DNA from: UBA830 sp038146925
GTDB lineage: Bacteria > Pseudomonadota > Alphaproteobacteria > MPNO01 > UBA830
Length of the DNA stretch: 64,000 nucleotides
NCBI GenBank assembly: GCA_038146925.1
Contig: JAYQSP010000011.1
Span: 558,001 to 622,000 of the forward strand
Direction of reading: 5' to 3'
This document shows, piece by piece, positions 1 through 9,311 of this stretch. The notes below the pieces were generated by a model. That model saw only the letters and a list, made by a program, of their open reading frames with translations. It had not been told where the DNA came from and made no database searches. Positions within the stretch are counted from its first letter, which is position 1, and the number at the start of each line of letters is the position of its first letter. The position numbers and the translations under genes are program-made.

Positions 1-2
1 CC

Positions 3-488
3 GCTGAAGAAGCGTGGCGAACGCGCAATCCGGCTGACAACGAGAGCGTACATCTTCGAACGTTCCCCGACGTCCCGACGGAATGGCGCAATGACGATCT
101 CGCGGCGAAGTGGGAAAAGGTCCGGCAGGTGCGCCGGGTCGTGACGGGCGCACTGGAAATAGAACGGGCCGAAAAGCGGATCGGGTCCAGCCTGCAGGCC
201 GCTCCGGTTGTCTACGTCACCGAAGATTTTGCCGGCAGTCTGGAAGATATCGATCTTGCAGAGATCTGCATCACGTCGAAAGCGACATTGAAAGTCGGCG
301 AAAGTGCCGGTGACGCGTTTGTGCTGGACGATGTGCCCGGTGTATCCGTCACCCCAGGCAGTGCCGACGGTACCAAGTGCGAAAGATGCTGGCAGGTTCT
401 GCCCGAAGTCGGGGCTAACGGCGACCACCCCGAAATCTGCAACAGATGCGCCGACGCCGTCGCTGATTTTCCCGCTGCCGCGGAATGA
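3..488 (+). CDS. ileS: Isoleucyl-tRNA synthetase, C-terminal part (partial)
   Basis: This is the 3' end of a gene whose start lies before the window; the frame is open from base 3. Isoleucyl-tRNA synthetase charges tRNA-Ile in the cytoplasm. The visible part is the end of the anticodon-binding region and the C-terminal zinc-binding module. That module shows two Cys-x2-Cys pairs, CERC and CNRC, about 22 residues apart, the arrangement typical of bacterial IleRS. The stop codon is followed at once by lspA, a very common bacterial order, so the two are probably co-transcribed. The catalytic HIGH and KMSKS motifs are outside the window. The call rests on the tail motif plus the lspA neighbour. 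Confidence 0.93.
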   Translation, partial: AEEAWRTRNPADNESVHLRTFPDVPTEWRNDDLAAKWEKVRQVRRVVTGALEIERAEKRIGSSLQAAPVVYVTEDFAGSLEDIDLAEICITSKATLKVGESAGDAFVLDDVPGVSVTPGSADGTKCERCWQVLPEVGANGDHPEICNRCADAVADFPAAAE

Positions 489-498
489 GACTATTCTT

Positions 499-978
499 TT
501 GAAAAGCTGGGGACTGTCCATCGCGACGTTGGTGATCCTGCTGGACCAGGTCACCAAATACTGGATCGTTCATCTTGTCATGGCGCCGCCCCGGATCATT
601 GAAGTCACATCGTTTTTCAATGTCGTGATGGTCTGGAACAAGGGGGCGAGTTTCGGACTGTTCAGCAGCCAGTCTTCCTGGACGCAGGTTCTGCTCGGCG
701 GGCTTGCGGTTCTGATTTCAGTCGTTCTAGTAATCTGGCTTATCAAAGCTCAAAACCGGTGGCTCGCGATCTCGCTTGGCCTGGTGATCGGCGGTGCGCT
801 TGGAAATGCCATCGATCGGGCGGTGTATGGCGCCGTGGCTGACTTTCTCGATTTTCATGTCGCCGGTTATCACTGGCCATCGTTCAACGTTGCCGATATT
901 GCGATCACTGTCGGGGTGATAATGCTGTTACTTGACGGCTTGATTACAGGCCGGCGCGACAATAAGTTGTCGTCCTAG
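499..978 (+). CDS. lspA: Lipoprotein signal peptidase II (prolipoprotein signal peptidase)
   Basis: LspA is the inner-membrane aspartyl protease that cleaves lipoprotein signal peptides after diacylglyceryl transfer. From the TTG at 499 the protein has 159 residues, the usual family length. It has an early DQVTKYW motif, four hydrophobic membrane segments, and the two catalytic-Asp motifs GNAIDR (Asp about 106) and FNVADI (Asp about 133). The frame stays open further upstream, but that part overlaps ileS and has no signal-like hydrophobic start, so I chose the TTG just after the ileS stop; there is no ATG near it. The next gene encodes a lipoprotein that is a likely substrate. Confidence 0.95.
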   Translation: MKSWGLSIATLVILLDQVTKYWIVHLVMAPPRIIEVTSFFNVVMVWNKGASFGLFSSQSSWTQVLLGGLAVLISVVLVIWLIKAQNRWLAISLGLVIGGALGNAIDRAVYGAVADFLDFHVAGYHWPSFNVADIAITVGVIMLLLDGLITGRRDNKLSS

Positions 979-982
979 GCAT

Positions 983-1576
983 TTGAAAAGCAGGCACTCG
1001 ATGATCCTGACCGATTTCAAAAAGTTTTCCATGATGGTGCTGTTTGCCGGCGCGTTGCTGGTTGGCGGTTGCGAAGGCGCGCGCGAAGCCATCGGGATAG
1101 GCAAACAGTCTCCCGACGAGTTCGCTGTTGTCACCCGTGCACCACTCAGCATGCCGCCCGATTTCGGTCTGCGGCCGCCCCGTCCCGGTGTCGACCGGCC
1201 ACAGGAGGCAAAAATCACGGATTCAGCTCGAGAGCTGATCGTCAAAAGCGCCGATCCAAACGCGTCCACGCGGAGCGTTTCGACCGCTTCGCTTGGGGAA
1301 TCGGCCATCCTGTCGAAGGCCGGGGCGACCAATCCGGATCCCAATATTCGCCGCGAAATCAATCGCGAATCCTCCATCCTCGCGACGGAAGACGACAGTT
1401 TCGCCGATAAACTCATTTTCTGGCAGGACCGCCCGGAACCTGGCACGATCGTCGATCCGGAGGCGGAGACAAAGCGCCTGCGTGAAAATGCGGCGCTGGG
1501 CGATGCGCCCACCAAAGGACGCACACCCAAGATCGTTCGCAAGCCCAAAGGCTGGTTCGAGGGTATTTTCAACTGA
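983..1576 (+). CDS. DUF3035 family outer-membrane lipoprotein (BamF-type)
   Basis: This is a predicted lipoprotein of about 197 residues. A basic start is followed by a hydrophobic stretch ending in a lipobox, LVGGC, with the lipidated Cys near residue 30. The mature part begins with a Pro-rich segment containing MPPDFGLRPPRPG, which is typical of the DUF3035 family. Alphaproteobacterial members are annotated as BamF, an accessory lipoprotein of the beta-barrel assembly machinery. The gene starts 4 bases after the lspA stop, so it is probably in the same transcript. An alternative start is the ATG at 1001, which still keeps the signal peptide. The family is clear from the motif; the BamF role is by family knowledge only. 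Confidence 0.8.
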   Translation: MKSRHSMILTDFKKFSMMVLFAGALLVGGCEGAREAIGIGKQSPDEFAVVTRAPLSMPPDFGLRPPRPGVDRPQEAKITDSARELIVKSADPNASTRSVSTASLGESAILSKAGATNPDPNIRREINRESSILATEDDSFADKLIFWQDRPEPGTIVDPEAETKRLRENAALGDAPTKGRTPKIVRKPKGWFEGIFN

Positions 1577-1637
1577 CCCGATTGTGAACGCGACGGGACT
1601 TGCATCCGTTCCTCGTGTTAACGAAGTCTATAGTTGA

Positions 1638-1657
1638 GCCGGGCAAAGATGCCCGGC
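1638..1657. terminator. Short GC hairpin after the ileS-lspA-BamF genes
   Basis: Seven base pairs (GCCGGGC with GCCCGGC) close a six-base loop. There is no T-run after the stem, so as an intrinsic terminator it is weak. The ATG at 1649 lies inside the loop, one reason not to use it as the start of the following peptidase gene. Confidence 0.3.
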
Positions 1658-1681
1658 CATGGTTTACGTTCGGAGTTGTCC

Positions 1682-3040
1682 TTGCCAGTGATCGCCAGCT
1701 TTCGCTCAATCGCCATGAGCGCCATCGCGCTCATTTCCGTGATCGCACTCTTCGCGGGAGAGAGCCATGCCGCAGTCTTTTTACCGAAGTCATTCAAGCT
1801 GGACAACGGTCTGCAGGTGGTCGTGATCGAAAACCGCCGTGCGCCCATCGTCATGCAGATGCTCTGGTACCGGGTTGGTTCGGCGGACGAAGAACCCGGA
1901 GAATCAGGACTGGCTCATTTCCTCGAACATCTTCTGTTTAAGGGAACAAAAACAACCGCGCCCGGCGAATTTTCCCGGACGATTTCGCGCATCGGCGGGC
2001 GGGATAACGCCTTTACCAGCTATGATTTCACTGCCTATTTCCAGAGGGTCGCGGCTCACGAACTCGAGACGATCATGCGCCTTGAAGCTGATCGGATGCA
2101 AAATCTGGTTCTGACCGACGAGGTTGTTCTGCCCGAACGCGACGTCGTTCGGGAGGAACGCCGATCCAGAACGGATAACAGCCCGGCGGCGCAGCTCCGG
2201 GAACAGGTGCGCCGGGCGCTTTATCTGAACCATCCGTATGGCCGCCCGGTGATCGGATGGATGAGCGAAATCGAGGCTCTTACGACCGAAAAGGCTCTTG
2301 CCTTCTACCGGAAACATTATTCCCCCAGCAATGCGATGCTGATTATTGCCGGCGATGTTACGGTGGATCGTGTCAGGGAACTGGCCCTGAAATACTACGG
2401 TCCGATACCAGATCGGGCAGTACCGATGAGGGTGCGGCCGAAGGAGCCGCCGCATCGCGCCGCCCGGCGCGTGGAACTGCGCAATGCACGAGTCAGACTG
2501 CCGGCGATATCGAGAACCTACCTCGCTCCCAGTTATGCCAGCGGCGAAAAACAACAGGCCTATCCGCTGGAAGTTCTTTCCCAGGTGCTCGGAGGAGGTG
2601 CGACGAGCCGCCTGTATCGTAAGCTGGTGATCGAACGCGGCATCGCTTCCGGGGCCGGGGCCTGGTACAGCGGTGACGGTCTTGATTACGGAGAGTTCGG
2701 TGTTTATGCGAGTCCCAAAGCCGGTGGCGATATCGCTGCACTGGAAAAGGCGCTATTCGAGGAACTCGATGCGGCCATCGCGGACGGGTTCAAAGCCGAG
2801 GATATCGAACGGGCGAAAAAACTTATCACCGCACAGGCCATATATGCGCGCGACGGGCTGAGAGCTGGCCCGAACGCTATAGGTCAGGCTTTTACACAGG
2901 GGCAGACGATTGAAGATGTCGAGACATGGCCCGACCGTATCGCTGCAGTAACGGCGGAACAGGTAATGGAAGCTGCACGCAGTGTGTTGGACGAGAAAAG
3001 CTCTGTCACAAGCGTTCTGTTGCCGGAGATTTCGAAATGA
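1682..3040 (+). CDS. M16 family zinc metallopeptidase, catalytic subunit, exported
   Basis: This is a pitrilysin-type (M16) zinc protease related to processing peptidase beta subunits. A signal peptide is followed by the inverted zinc motif HFLEH (His about 79, Glu 82, His 83) and, some 75 residues on, an acidic EE pair (VVREERR) in the position of the third zinc ligand. The C-terminal half is a second M16 domain with the GGGATSRLYRKL stretch. The TTG at 1682 is preferred because GGAG lies six bases upstream and it gives a clean signal peptide ending in SHA; the frame is open back to 1634. It overlaps the next gene by four bases (ATGA). The pair probably forms a periplasmic heterodimer; the substrate is unknown. 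Confidence 0.85.
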   Translation: MPVIASFRSIAMSAIALISVIALFAGESHAAVFLPKSFKLDNGLQVVVIENRRAPIVMQMLWYRVGSADEEPGESGLAHFLEHLLFKGTKTTAPGEFSRTISRIGGRDNAFTSYDFTAYFQRVAAHELETIMRLEADRMQNLVLTDEVVLPERDVVREERRSRTDNSPAAQLREQVRRALYLNHPYGRPVIGWMSEIEALTTEKALAFYRKHYSPSNAMLIIAGDVTVDRVRELALKYYGPIPDRAVPMRVRPKEPPHRAARRVELRNARVRLPAISRTYLAPSYASGEKQQAYPLEVLSQVLGGGATSRLYRKLVIERGIASGAGAWYSGDGLDYGEFGVYASPKAGGDIAALEKALFEELDAAIADGFKAEDIERAKKLITAQAIYARDGLRAGPNAIGQAFTQGQTIEDVETWPDRIAAVTAEQVMEAARSVLDEKSSVTSVLLPEISK

Positions 3041-4365
3041 TCGGGCGTTTGGGCGTCTTAATCGTGGTCGTCGTCTCATGGATCGCGTTTGCCATTCCTG
3101 TCAACGCCACCGACATACGTAAGGTCGTCTCCGATAAAGGCATCGTTGCCTGGTTTGTGCCGGACAAGTCGGTTCCGTTGATCGCCATGAATTTCGTTTT
3201 CCGTGGTGCGGGATCGGCGACAGATCCTGCAGGCAGGGAAGGGCTCGCGGAAATGAGTTCCGCGCTCCTCGATGAAGGAGCGGGCGACATCCTTGCTGCC
3301 GGTTTCCAACGCCGGCTTGAAGAAATCGCCGCGCAAATGTCTTTTTCAGCGGGGCGCGATCATTATTCTGGGCGCCTGAGGACGTTATCGGCCGAGAGGG
3401 AGAAAGCATTCGATCTGCTCAGACTGGCGTTGACAAGTCCACGTTTCGATCAGAATCCCGTTGAACGGATACGCAGCCAGCTGCTCGCTTCGCTGAAACA
3501 AGATGCCGAAAATCCGAGACGCATCAGCGGTCGTGCATGGTCCGAAACAGTGTTCCCCGGTCATCCTTATTCGCGCCCCTCCAATGGCACCGAAAGCTCT
3601 CTCGCCGCCATTTCCAGAGCCGACCTAAGGTCCTTTGTCGAACGACGCTTTGTTCGCGATCGTCTGGTGATCGGCGTTGTCGGGGATATTTCGGAGGGCG
3701 AGTTGAAACAGCAACTCGACATGATTTTCGGCAATCTTCCTGCGACAGGTCCAGACTTTGATGTACCCGAAGTTCGGCCGTCGGGCGCCGGCACGACCGT
3801 GGTGATTCCCAAACCGATACCGCAGAGCGTCATGATCGTCGGTCACGCGGGCATCAAACGCGAAGATCCGGATTGGTACGCCGCACTACTTGTCACGCGC
3901 ATATTCGGGGGCGGGGGTCTCAGTTCGCGCTTGTACGAAGAAATCCGGGAAAAGCGGGGACTCGCCTACTCCGTTTACGCTTATCTGAATCCGATGGAGA
4001 AATCCGCCCTTGTCGTCGGGGGTGTGGCGACTCAAAACGCACGCGCGGGTGAGTCTCTGAACGTGATCAGAGCGGAGTGGGACCGGTTGAGCCGAAAAGG
4101 GATTACTGAAAAAGAGCTGCAGGATGCGAAAACCTACTCCAACGGATCGTTTCCGCTCCGTCTGGGATCGAGCCGTGGGATCGCGGGTCTTCTGGTCGGG
4201 ATTCAAATATCAGACCTCGGCATGGACTACATCCAAAAGCGCCCGTCTTTGATAAATGCGGTGACGCTTGAAGATGCCAACAGAGTGGCACGCCGGCTTT
4301 TCGATGCGGATAAATTGACCGCCGTCGTCGTGGGTGAACCCACAGGGATCGCACCTACGCCCTGA
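3037..4365 (+). CDS. M16 family peptidase-like protein, non-catalytic partner
   Basis: This is a 442-residue exported protein with the two-domain M16 fold but without the HxxEH zinc motif; at the equivalent place it has GREGLAEMSSALL. Such inactive partners pair with an active M16 subunit, and the gene starts inside the stop of that subunit (ATGA overlap at 3037), implying translational coupling. An N-terminal hydrophobic segment (about residues 5-22, ending near VNA) looks like a signal peptide. The C-terminal half has the conserved FGGGGLSSRLYEEIREKRGL stretch of the family. The same active/inactive tandem is common in alphaproteobacteria. The function is inferred from the family; the zinc-site loss is directly visible. 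Confidence 0.85.
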   Translation: MIGRLGVLIVVVVSWIAFAIPVNATDIRKVVSDKGIVAWFVPDKSVPLIAMNFVFRGAGSATDPAGREGLAEMSSALLDEGAGDILAAGFQRRLEEIAAQMSFSAGRDHYSGRLRTLSAEREKAFDLLRLALTSPRFDQNPVERIRSQLLASLKQDAENPRRISGRAWSETVFPGHPYSRPSNGTESSLAAISRADLRSFVERRFVRDRLVIGVVGDISEGELKQQLDMIFGNLPATGPDFDVPEVRPSGAGTTVVIPKPIPQSVMIVGHAGIKREDPDWYAALLVTRIFGGGGLSSRLYEEIREKRGLAYSVYAYLNPMEKSALVVGGVATQNARAGESLNVIRAEWDRLSRKGITEKELQDAKTYSNGSFPLRLGSSRGIAGLLVGIQISDLGMDYIQKRPSLINAVTLEDANRVARRLFDADKLTAVVVGEPTGIAPTP

Positions 4366-4508
4366 GTAAGCCTCAGGATCCGGGAAGCTGCTCCCCTCTG
4401 GTCTTTGATTTTCAGACTTATCCACAGCGGCCGGTTTCTTCTCCGATCCGGGCTTTTCCCGATTCGTCGTCATGACCTATGTTGAGCGTCTATTTGTTAA
4501 GGGAACGC

Positions 4509-5807
4509 ATGTCTTACAGTCAGGATTTGACGGATTGCTTCGCTTCGGAGATCGGGGATCAGGGACTCGATGAGGCGATATTCAAGGGGTATCTGGATAA
4601 AACAAAGGACTTCCTGACAAACCTCCGTTCGCGGGTGAAGGGTGGCGAGTTACCGTTTCTGTCGCTGCCGGCAAAAAAAGACGACCTGTCGGGAATTACG
4701 GAAACTGCCGACTATTTTCAGGACAGTTTTGACGATGTAATCGTTCTGGGGACAGGTGGTTCGTCGCTTGGTGGACAGACACTCTGTTCTCTGGTTCCGC
4801 TTAAAATTCCGGCTCTGTACAAAGGCCCGAGGCTGCACTTTATCGACAATGTCGATCCTCACACATTCGATCTTCTGATCGCCGGCACGGACTGGACCCG
4901 CACGGGGGTTGTCGCGATCTCAAAATCGGGGTCGACGGCGGAAACAATCGCGCAATTTGCCGTTTTATCCCAAACGCTACGAGAGCATGTGGCCGAAGAC
5001 AGCGTCGCGGATCACCTCACGGTTATCACTGAACCCAAGCCAAGTCCGCTCACGTCAATGGCGGATAAGATCGGTTGCCGGATGCTGGAGCACGATCCCG
5101 ACATCGGGGGGCGATATTCAGCATTGTCGGTCACGGGTCTGTTGCCGGCGGCGATTGCCGGACTGGATATCGCAGCCATACGCGATGGGGCGGCGTCTGT
5201 CTTTCAACCCGTGTTCGACGGCGGTTTGTCGGATTTCGCGCCGGCGGAAGGTGCGGCCGTGTCGGTCGGCCTGGAACGCACGAAAGGCGCCACGACGACG
5301 GTTTTTATGCCGTATTGCGACCGGCTCGCAGATTTCGGCCTGTGGTACCGTCAGTTGTGGGCCGAAAGCCTAGGAAAATCGGGAGAAGGGACAACGCCAA
5401 TCCGGGCAATGGGTACGCTGGATCAGCACAGTCAGCTCCAACTTTATCTCGATGGGCCGGCCGACAAGATGTATACGCTCGTCTTGGCCGATACCGTCGG
5501 TAAGGGACCGGATATTCCGGATACTGTCACGGAAATGGAAAGCCTCAGCTACCTGCGGGGCCGGACCTTGGGCGATCTCCTCTCAGCCGCCGGACGGGCA
5601 ACGGGAGAAACTCTCGCGAACAACGGACGTCCCACGCGGTTTCTTCGTGTGCCGTCGGTTGATGAGACGGCGATGGGGGCGCTGATGATGCACTTCATGC
5701 TTGAAACGGTCATTGCCGCGGATCTGATCGGCGTCGATCCTTATGACCAGCCGGCCGTGGAGGAGGGAAAGCTTCTGACGCGCGAATACCTCGAAGCGGG
5801 AAACTGA
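4509..5807 (+). CDS. pgi: Glucose-6-phosphate isomerase
   Basis: This enzyme interconverts glucose 6-phosphate and fructose 6-phosphate in the cytoplasm. The protein has 432 residues, close to the compact bacterial form. Visible motifs are VLGTGGSSLGGQTL in the first sugar-isomerase domain, ISKSGSTAET of the SIS fold, GGRYSALSVTGLLP and a C-terminal QLYLDGP stretch. I start at ATG 4509 because AAGGGA lies just upstream; an in-frame ATG at 4479 is possible but has no such site. The 143-base gap before it carries no recognisable gene, so pgi may have its own promoter. The mutL start follows directly after the stop. Confidence 0.93.
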   Translation: MSYSQDLTDCFASEIGDQGLDEAIFKGYLDKTKDFLTNLRSRVKGGELPFLSLPAKKDDLSGITETADYFQDSFDDVIVLGTGGSSLGGQTLCSLVPLKIPALYKGPRLHFIDNVDPHTFDLLIAGTDWTRTGVVAISKSGSTAETIAQFAVLSQTLREHVAEDSVADHLTVITEPKPSPLTSMADKIGCRMLEHDPDIGGRYSALSVTGLLPAAIAGLDIAAIRDGAASVFQPVFDGGLSDFAPAEGAAVSVGLERTKGATTTVFMPYCDRLADFGLWYRQLWAESLGKSGEGTTPIRAMGTLDQHSQLQLYLDGPADKMYTLVLADTVGKGPDIPDTVTEMESLSYLRGRTLGDLLSAAGRATGETLANNGRPTRFLRVPSVDETAMGALMMHFMLETVIAADLIGVDPYDQPAVEEGKLLTREYLEAGN

Positions 5808-5808
5808 T

Positions 5809-7614
5809 ATGCCTGTCAGGCTGCTTCCCGAAATCCTCGTCAACCGCATCGCCGCCGGAGAGGTGATCGAACGTCCGGCGGCGGCGGTGAAAGAGCTGGT
5901 CGAGAATGCGATCGACGCAGGTGCTAGGCACATCGATGTTGTACTGGAGGATGGCGGTCGCCGGTTGATTTCGGTCACGGACGACGGATGCGGAATGTCG
6001 CCGGACGAGCTTTCCCTCGCCGTGGAGAGACATGCCACGTCGAAACTGCCCGACGACGATCTCGTCCACATTCGGACGTTGGGGTTTCGCGGAGAGGCTC
6101 TGCCGTCGATCGGGGCGGTCGCGCGTTTGACGATCACCACCCGTAGCCATGAGGCTGCTGAAGCGTACCGCATCGAGGTCGATGGTGGGCGAAAAGGCGA
6201 AATCCGGCCTGCCGCCCAGGGAAAGGGAACCCGTGTCGATATACGCGATCTGTTTTACGCGACCCCGGCGCGCCTTAAATTTCTTAAAACGCCCCGTACC
6301 GAACTCGATCATGCCGCAAACGTAATCAAACGTCTGGCGATGGCGCATCCGGAAATCGCGTTTTCTCTCGGAGATGAAGAGCGGACCCGCTTTCGGTTCG
6401 AACCGGCGCAGGGGGATATGCTGACTGCCCGTTTGTACCGATTGTCCATGGTGATGGGCCGGGATTTCGCCGATAACGCTGTGGCGGTATCGTCTGAACG
6501 AGACGGGTTGATCCTGACCGGATATGCTGGCGTTCCGACACTCAATCGCGGCAACGCGCGGGCTCAGTACCTTTTCGTGAATGGGCGACCCGTTCAGGAC
6601 AGACTATTGATCGGGGCGGTGCGCGGCGCCTATCAGGATTATCTGGCACGAGACAGGCATCCGATGGTGGCGTTGTTTCTCGAGGCGCCCAACGAGGCCG
6701 TGGATGTTAACGTGCATCCCGCCAAGGCTGAGGTGCGTTTCAAAGACGCCGGACTGGTGCGCGGACTGATTGTCGGCGGACTGCGTCGCGCGCTTGAAGC
6801 CGCCGGTCACCGGGCTTCGACAACCGTATCTCAGGCTGCTCTCGGTGCGTTTCACCCCGGTCAGGCGAGCACCGGCGGCGGGTTGCGGCGACAGATGTAC
6901 AACCGGGAGCTCATGGAAGTTGCTAGCTCCTACCAGGCGCCCGCCGCAAACGACGTGTTTGACGACTTCGACCGCCCGTCAGTGCGCGACACGTCGCTGG
7001 AAGACACTTCTGTTTTCGATGTAGCCGCCAGATCCTACCCTCTTGGCGCTGCGCGGGCTCAGGTGCACGAGACTTACATCGTCGCGCAGACGGATCATGG
7101 CATCGTGATCGTGGATCAGCATGCCGCTCATGAGAGGCTGGTTTACGAACGCATGAAAAATGCCCTCGCGAGCGGTGGCGTAAAACGGCAGGGACTGCTG
7201 ATCCCCGAAGTGGTGGAACTGGACGAAGAGGCAGTGGACCGCCTGTGCGCCAAATCGGAGGAATTCGCCGAACTCGGGCTGGCGATCGAGAAATTCGGGC
7301 CAGGCGCCGTTGTCGTCCGGGAAGCGCCGGCACTGCTCGGTCATTCGGACGTGGCCGGGCTGTTGAAAGACCTGGCCGACGACCTGGAAGAATACGGCGC
7401 CGGGCTGGCGCTGAAAGAGCGTCTGGAAGATGTCTGTTCGACGATGGCGTGCCACGGCAGTGTCCGTGCCGGAAGGCGACTGACGACCGAGGAGATGAAC
7501 GCCTTGCTTCGCGAGATGGAGGCTACTCCGCATTCCGGTCAATGCAATCACGGACGCCCGACCTACGTCGAGCTGGAACTGGTCGATATCGAGCGGCTTT
7601 TTGGGCGCCGCTAA
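5809..7614 (+). CDS. mutL: DNA mismatch repair protein MutL (endonuclease type)
   Basis: MutL couples mismatch recognition by MutS to strand incision. The 601-residue protein begins with the GHKL ATPase domain: ENAIDAGA, DDGCGM and GFRGEAL are all present within the first 110 residues. The C-terminal dimerisation domain contains DQHAAHERLVYE, which matches the DQHA-x2-E-x4-E metal-binding motif of nicking MutL proteins, and a CNHGRPT stretch near the end. It should therefore be the endonuclease form used by bacteria without MutH. The start lies one base after the pgi stop, suggesting co-transcription. It is tail to tail with the broken MATE gene. Confidence 0.96.
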   Translation: MPVRLLPEILVNRIAAGEVIERPAAAVKELVENAIDAGARHIDVVLEDGGRRLISVTDDGCGMSPDELSLAVERHATSKLPDDDLVHIRTLGFRGEALPSIGAVARLTITTRSHEAAEAYRIEVDGGRKGEIRPAAQGKGTRVDIRDLFYATPARLKFLKTPRTELDHAANVIKRLAMAHPEIAFSLGDEERTRFRFEPAQGDMLTARLYRLSMVMGRDFADNAVAVSSERDGLILTGYAGVPTLNRGNARAQYLFVNGRPVQDRLLIGAVRGAYQDYLARDRHPMVALFLEAPNEAVDVNVHPAKAEVRFKDAGLVRGLIVGGLRRALEAAGHRASTTVSQAALGAFHPGQASTGGGLRRQMYNRELMEVASSYQAPAANDVFDDFDRPSVRDTSLEDTSVFDVAARSYPLGAARAQVHETYIVAQTDHGIVIVDQHAAHERLVYERMKNALASGGVKRQGLLIPEVVELDEEAVDRLCAKSEEFAELGLAIEKFGPGAVVVREAPALLGHSDVAGLLKDLADDLEEYGAGLALKERLEDVCSTMACHGSVRAGRRLTTEEMNALLREMEATPHSGQCNHGRPTYVELELVDIERLFGRR

Positions 7615-7623
7615 CCGGTTCGG

Positions 7624-9033
7624 TTATTCCTCACTGAGCGGGACGTCCGGCAGGAAACAGCGCTTCTCGAGAGAGCGGAACCGCGCGGTCAGGAGAACCG
7701 CCGCGCAGACCAGCCCCGCCACGAAGCCCATCCACAACCCCGCCGCTTCGAATCCGCCCCAGAAGGCGAGGATCAATCCCGTAGACAGGCCGACGCCCCA
7801 ATAGCTGAAGGCGGCGATGCACATCGGTATGGCCGTGTCGTTGAGACCCCGTAATGCTCCCGCTGCGACCGCTTGGATCCCGTCCGCCACCTGGAAAAAG
7901 GCGGCGAACAGCAAGTAGTACGCCGCAAGCATCAGCACCTCCTCGCTGTCGGGTTGCGTTGCATCCAGATATATCGATGAAAATGTTTGCGGTATCGCGA
8001 ACACGACCACGGTCATGACACTCATAAATCCCAGGGTGAGCGCCAGCGCGTACCATCCGGCCCTGTATGCGGCGGCCGCATTCCGGCGTCCGACTTCCTG
8101 GCCCACCCGAACCGTCGCCGCCTGACCCAGCCCCATTGGGATCATAAAGGTGATGTGCGGCATCTGCAGCGCGATCATGGTTGCGGCGATTGCGATCGCA
8201 CCGAATTGCCCGACGATGAATATCGCGCCGATGAAGAATCCCGCTTCGAGCAGGCTCATACCGGCGATCGGCAACCCGATTTTGAAAAATTCGCCGGAAT
8301 TGAAACCAGTCAGGGCGCCAGAATCGGCCTAGTACCGCGTATTTGGAAAATGGCTTACACCAGACGGCAGTCGCCAGGAGGCAAAGAAACATCAGCCAGT
8401 TGACGAGGGACGTCGCGATCCCTGCGCCAACCAGTTCGAGCCGGGGCAGGCCGAAATTGTCGAATATCAGCGCGTAGTCGAGAAATGCGTTCAGTGGGAC
8501 GCCGGCCAGCATAACCCATAACGCCGGGCCCGGCCTGTTCACGGCGGAGACGAAATTACGAATTACCGTAAATCCGATGCTGGGGCGAGACACCACATCA
8601 GGGTGCTCATGTACGCGTCAGCATGAGGCAGCGTTTCGGCGGGTTGCCCTGTCCACATCAGAAGGGCCGGCGTCAGCTGAAAAAGAGCGAGCGCCGGAGT
8701 CGTAATGAGGAGCGCGACCCACAATCCCTGTCGTATCACGCGTCGAACCGTACGGGGATCGCGCGCGCCGTATGCCTGCGAGGCCAGGGCTGCTGTCGCC
8801 GTCACCACGCCGAAGCAGAATACCCATGTCAGGAAGAACACCATCAGGCTGAGAGACGCGCCTGCGAGCGCATCCGCGCCGAGACGGCCGATCATCGCCG
8901 TATCGGTTGTCAGCATGGCGACCCAGGCCAGCTGAGTCAGCACGATGGGCGCAGCCAGATCGGTCATCCGGCGGAATTCGGATTTCGGCGCCTTTTTTCG
9001 CTCGGGCTCGGTGGTTGCTTTGCTGCTGGTCAT
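7624..9033 (-). pseudogene. MATE family efflux transporter (NorM-type), two frameshifts
   Basis: The pieces together make a full-length, about 470-residue, twelve-helix Na+ or H+/multidrug antiporter of the MATE family. The N-terminal third (9033 to about 8585) carries APIVLTQLAWVAMLTTDTAM. The middle (about 8585-8290) is in another frame (SIGFTVIRNFVSAVNRPGP). The C-terminal part (about 8290-7624) returns to the first frame (IGLPIAGMSLLEAGFF). The first break fits loss of one base in a C-run, the second gain of one base in a T-run. The shifts restore the frame but leave a stop in between. Either the gene is a recent pseudogene or these are homopolymer sequencing errors; all conserved blocks are otherwise intact. 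Confidence 0.8.
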
Positions 9034-9054
9034 AATTGCTGGAACTTCATCCCA

Positions 9055-9087
9055 ATAAAAAAGGGCGAACACTCCGGTTCGCCCTTT
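9055..9087 (-). terminator. Intrinsic terminator downstream of rluB-rsmD
   Basis: An 11-bp perfect stem (AAAGGGCGAAC with GTTCGCCCTTT) closes a six-base loop. Read on the minus strand it is followed by a run of six T. It lies about 225 bases past the rsmD stop and just before the MATE gene start, so it should end the rluB-rsmD transcript. The stretch 9088-9311 contains no gene I can support. Confidence 0.75.
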
Positions 9088-9311
9088 CGGAAAACGGAAG
9101 ATTTCTCGATCGATCTAATGGCGGGATACGTCGCTCGCGATAAAACCAGCCGGTCGCAAATTACGCAGCATGGAGGAAAATTGAGCCAGCAGAACGGCTC
9201 CACCGTGCCGGAATATGTCGAGATGAAAAATCATGGATTTGCGTATAGGGGAGATCGTCGGAAAGTCCAAGCCCGAAATTATCCCGTGTTGAAAAGTTTC
9301 TGTATGTCCGG

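Noticed and set aside
1638..1657. ATG at 1649 as start of the first M16 peptidase
   Set aside because: It lies in the loop of a hairpin without a ribosome site; TTG 1682 has GGAG at good distance and a better signal peptide.
9088..9311. Open frame on the plus strand crossing the rsmD-MATE gap
   Set aside because: It is mostly antisense to the MATE gene, has no ribosome site and resembles no known protein.
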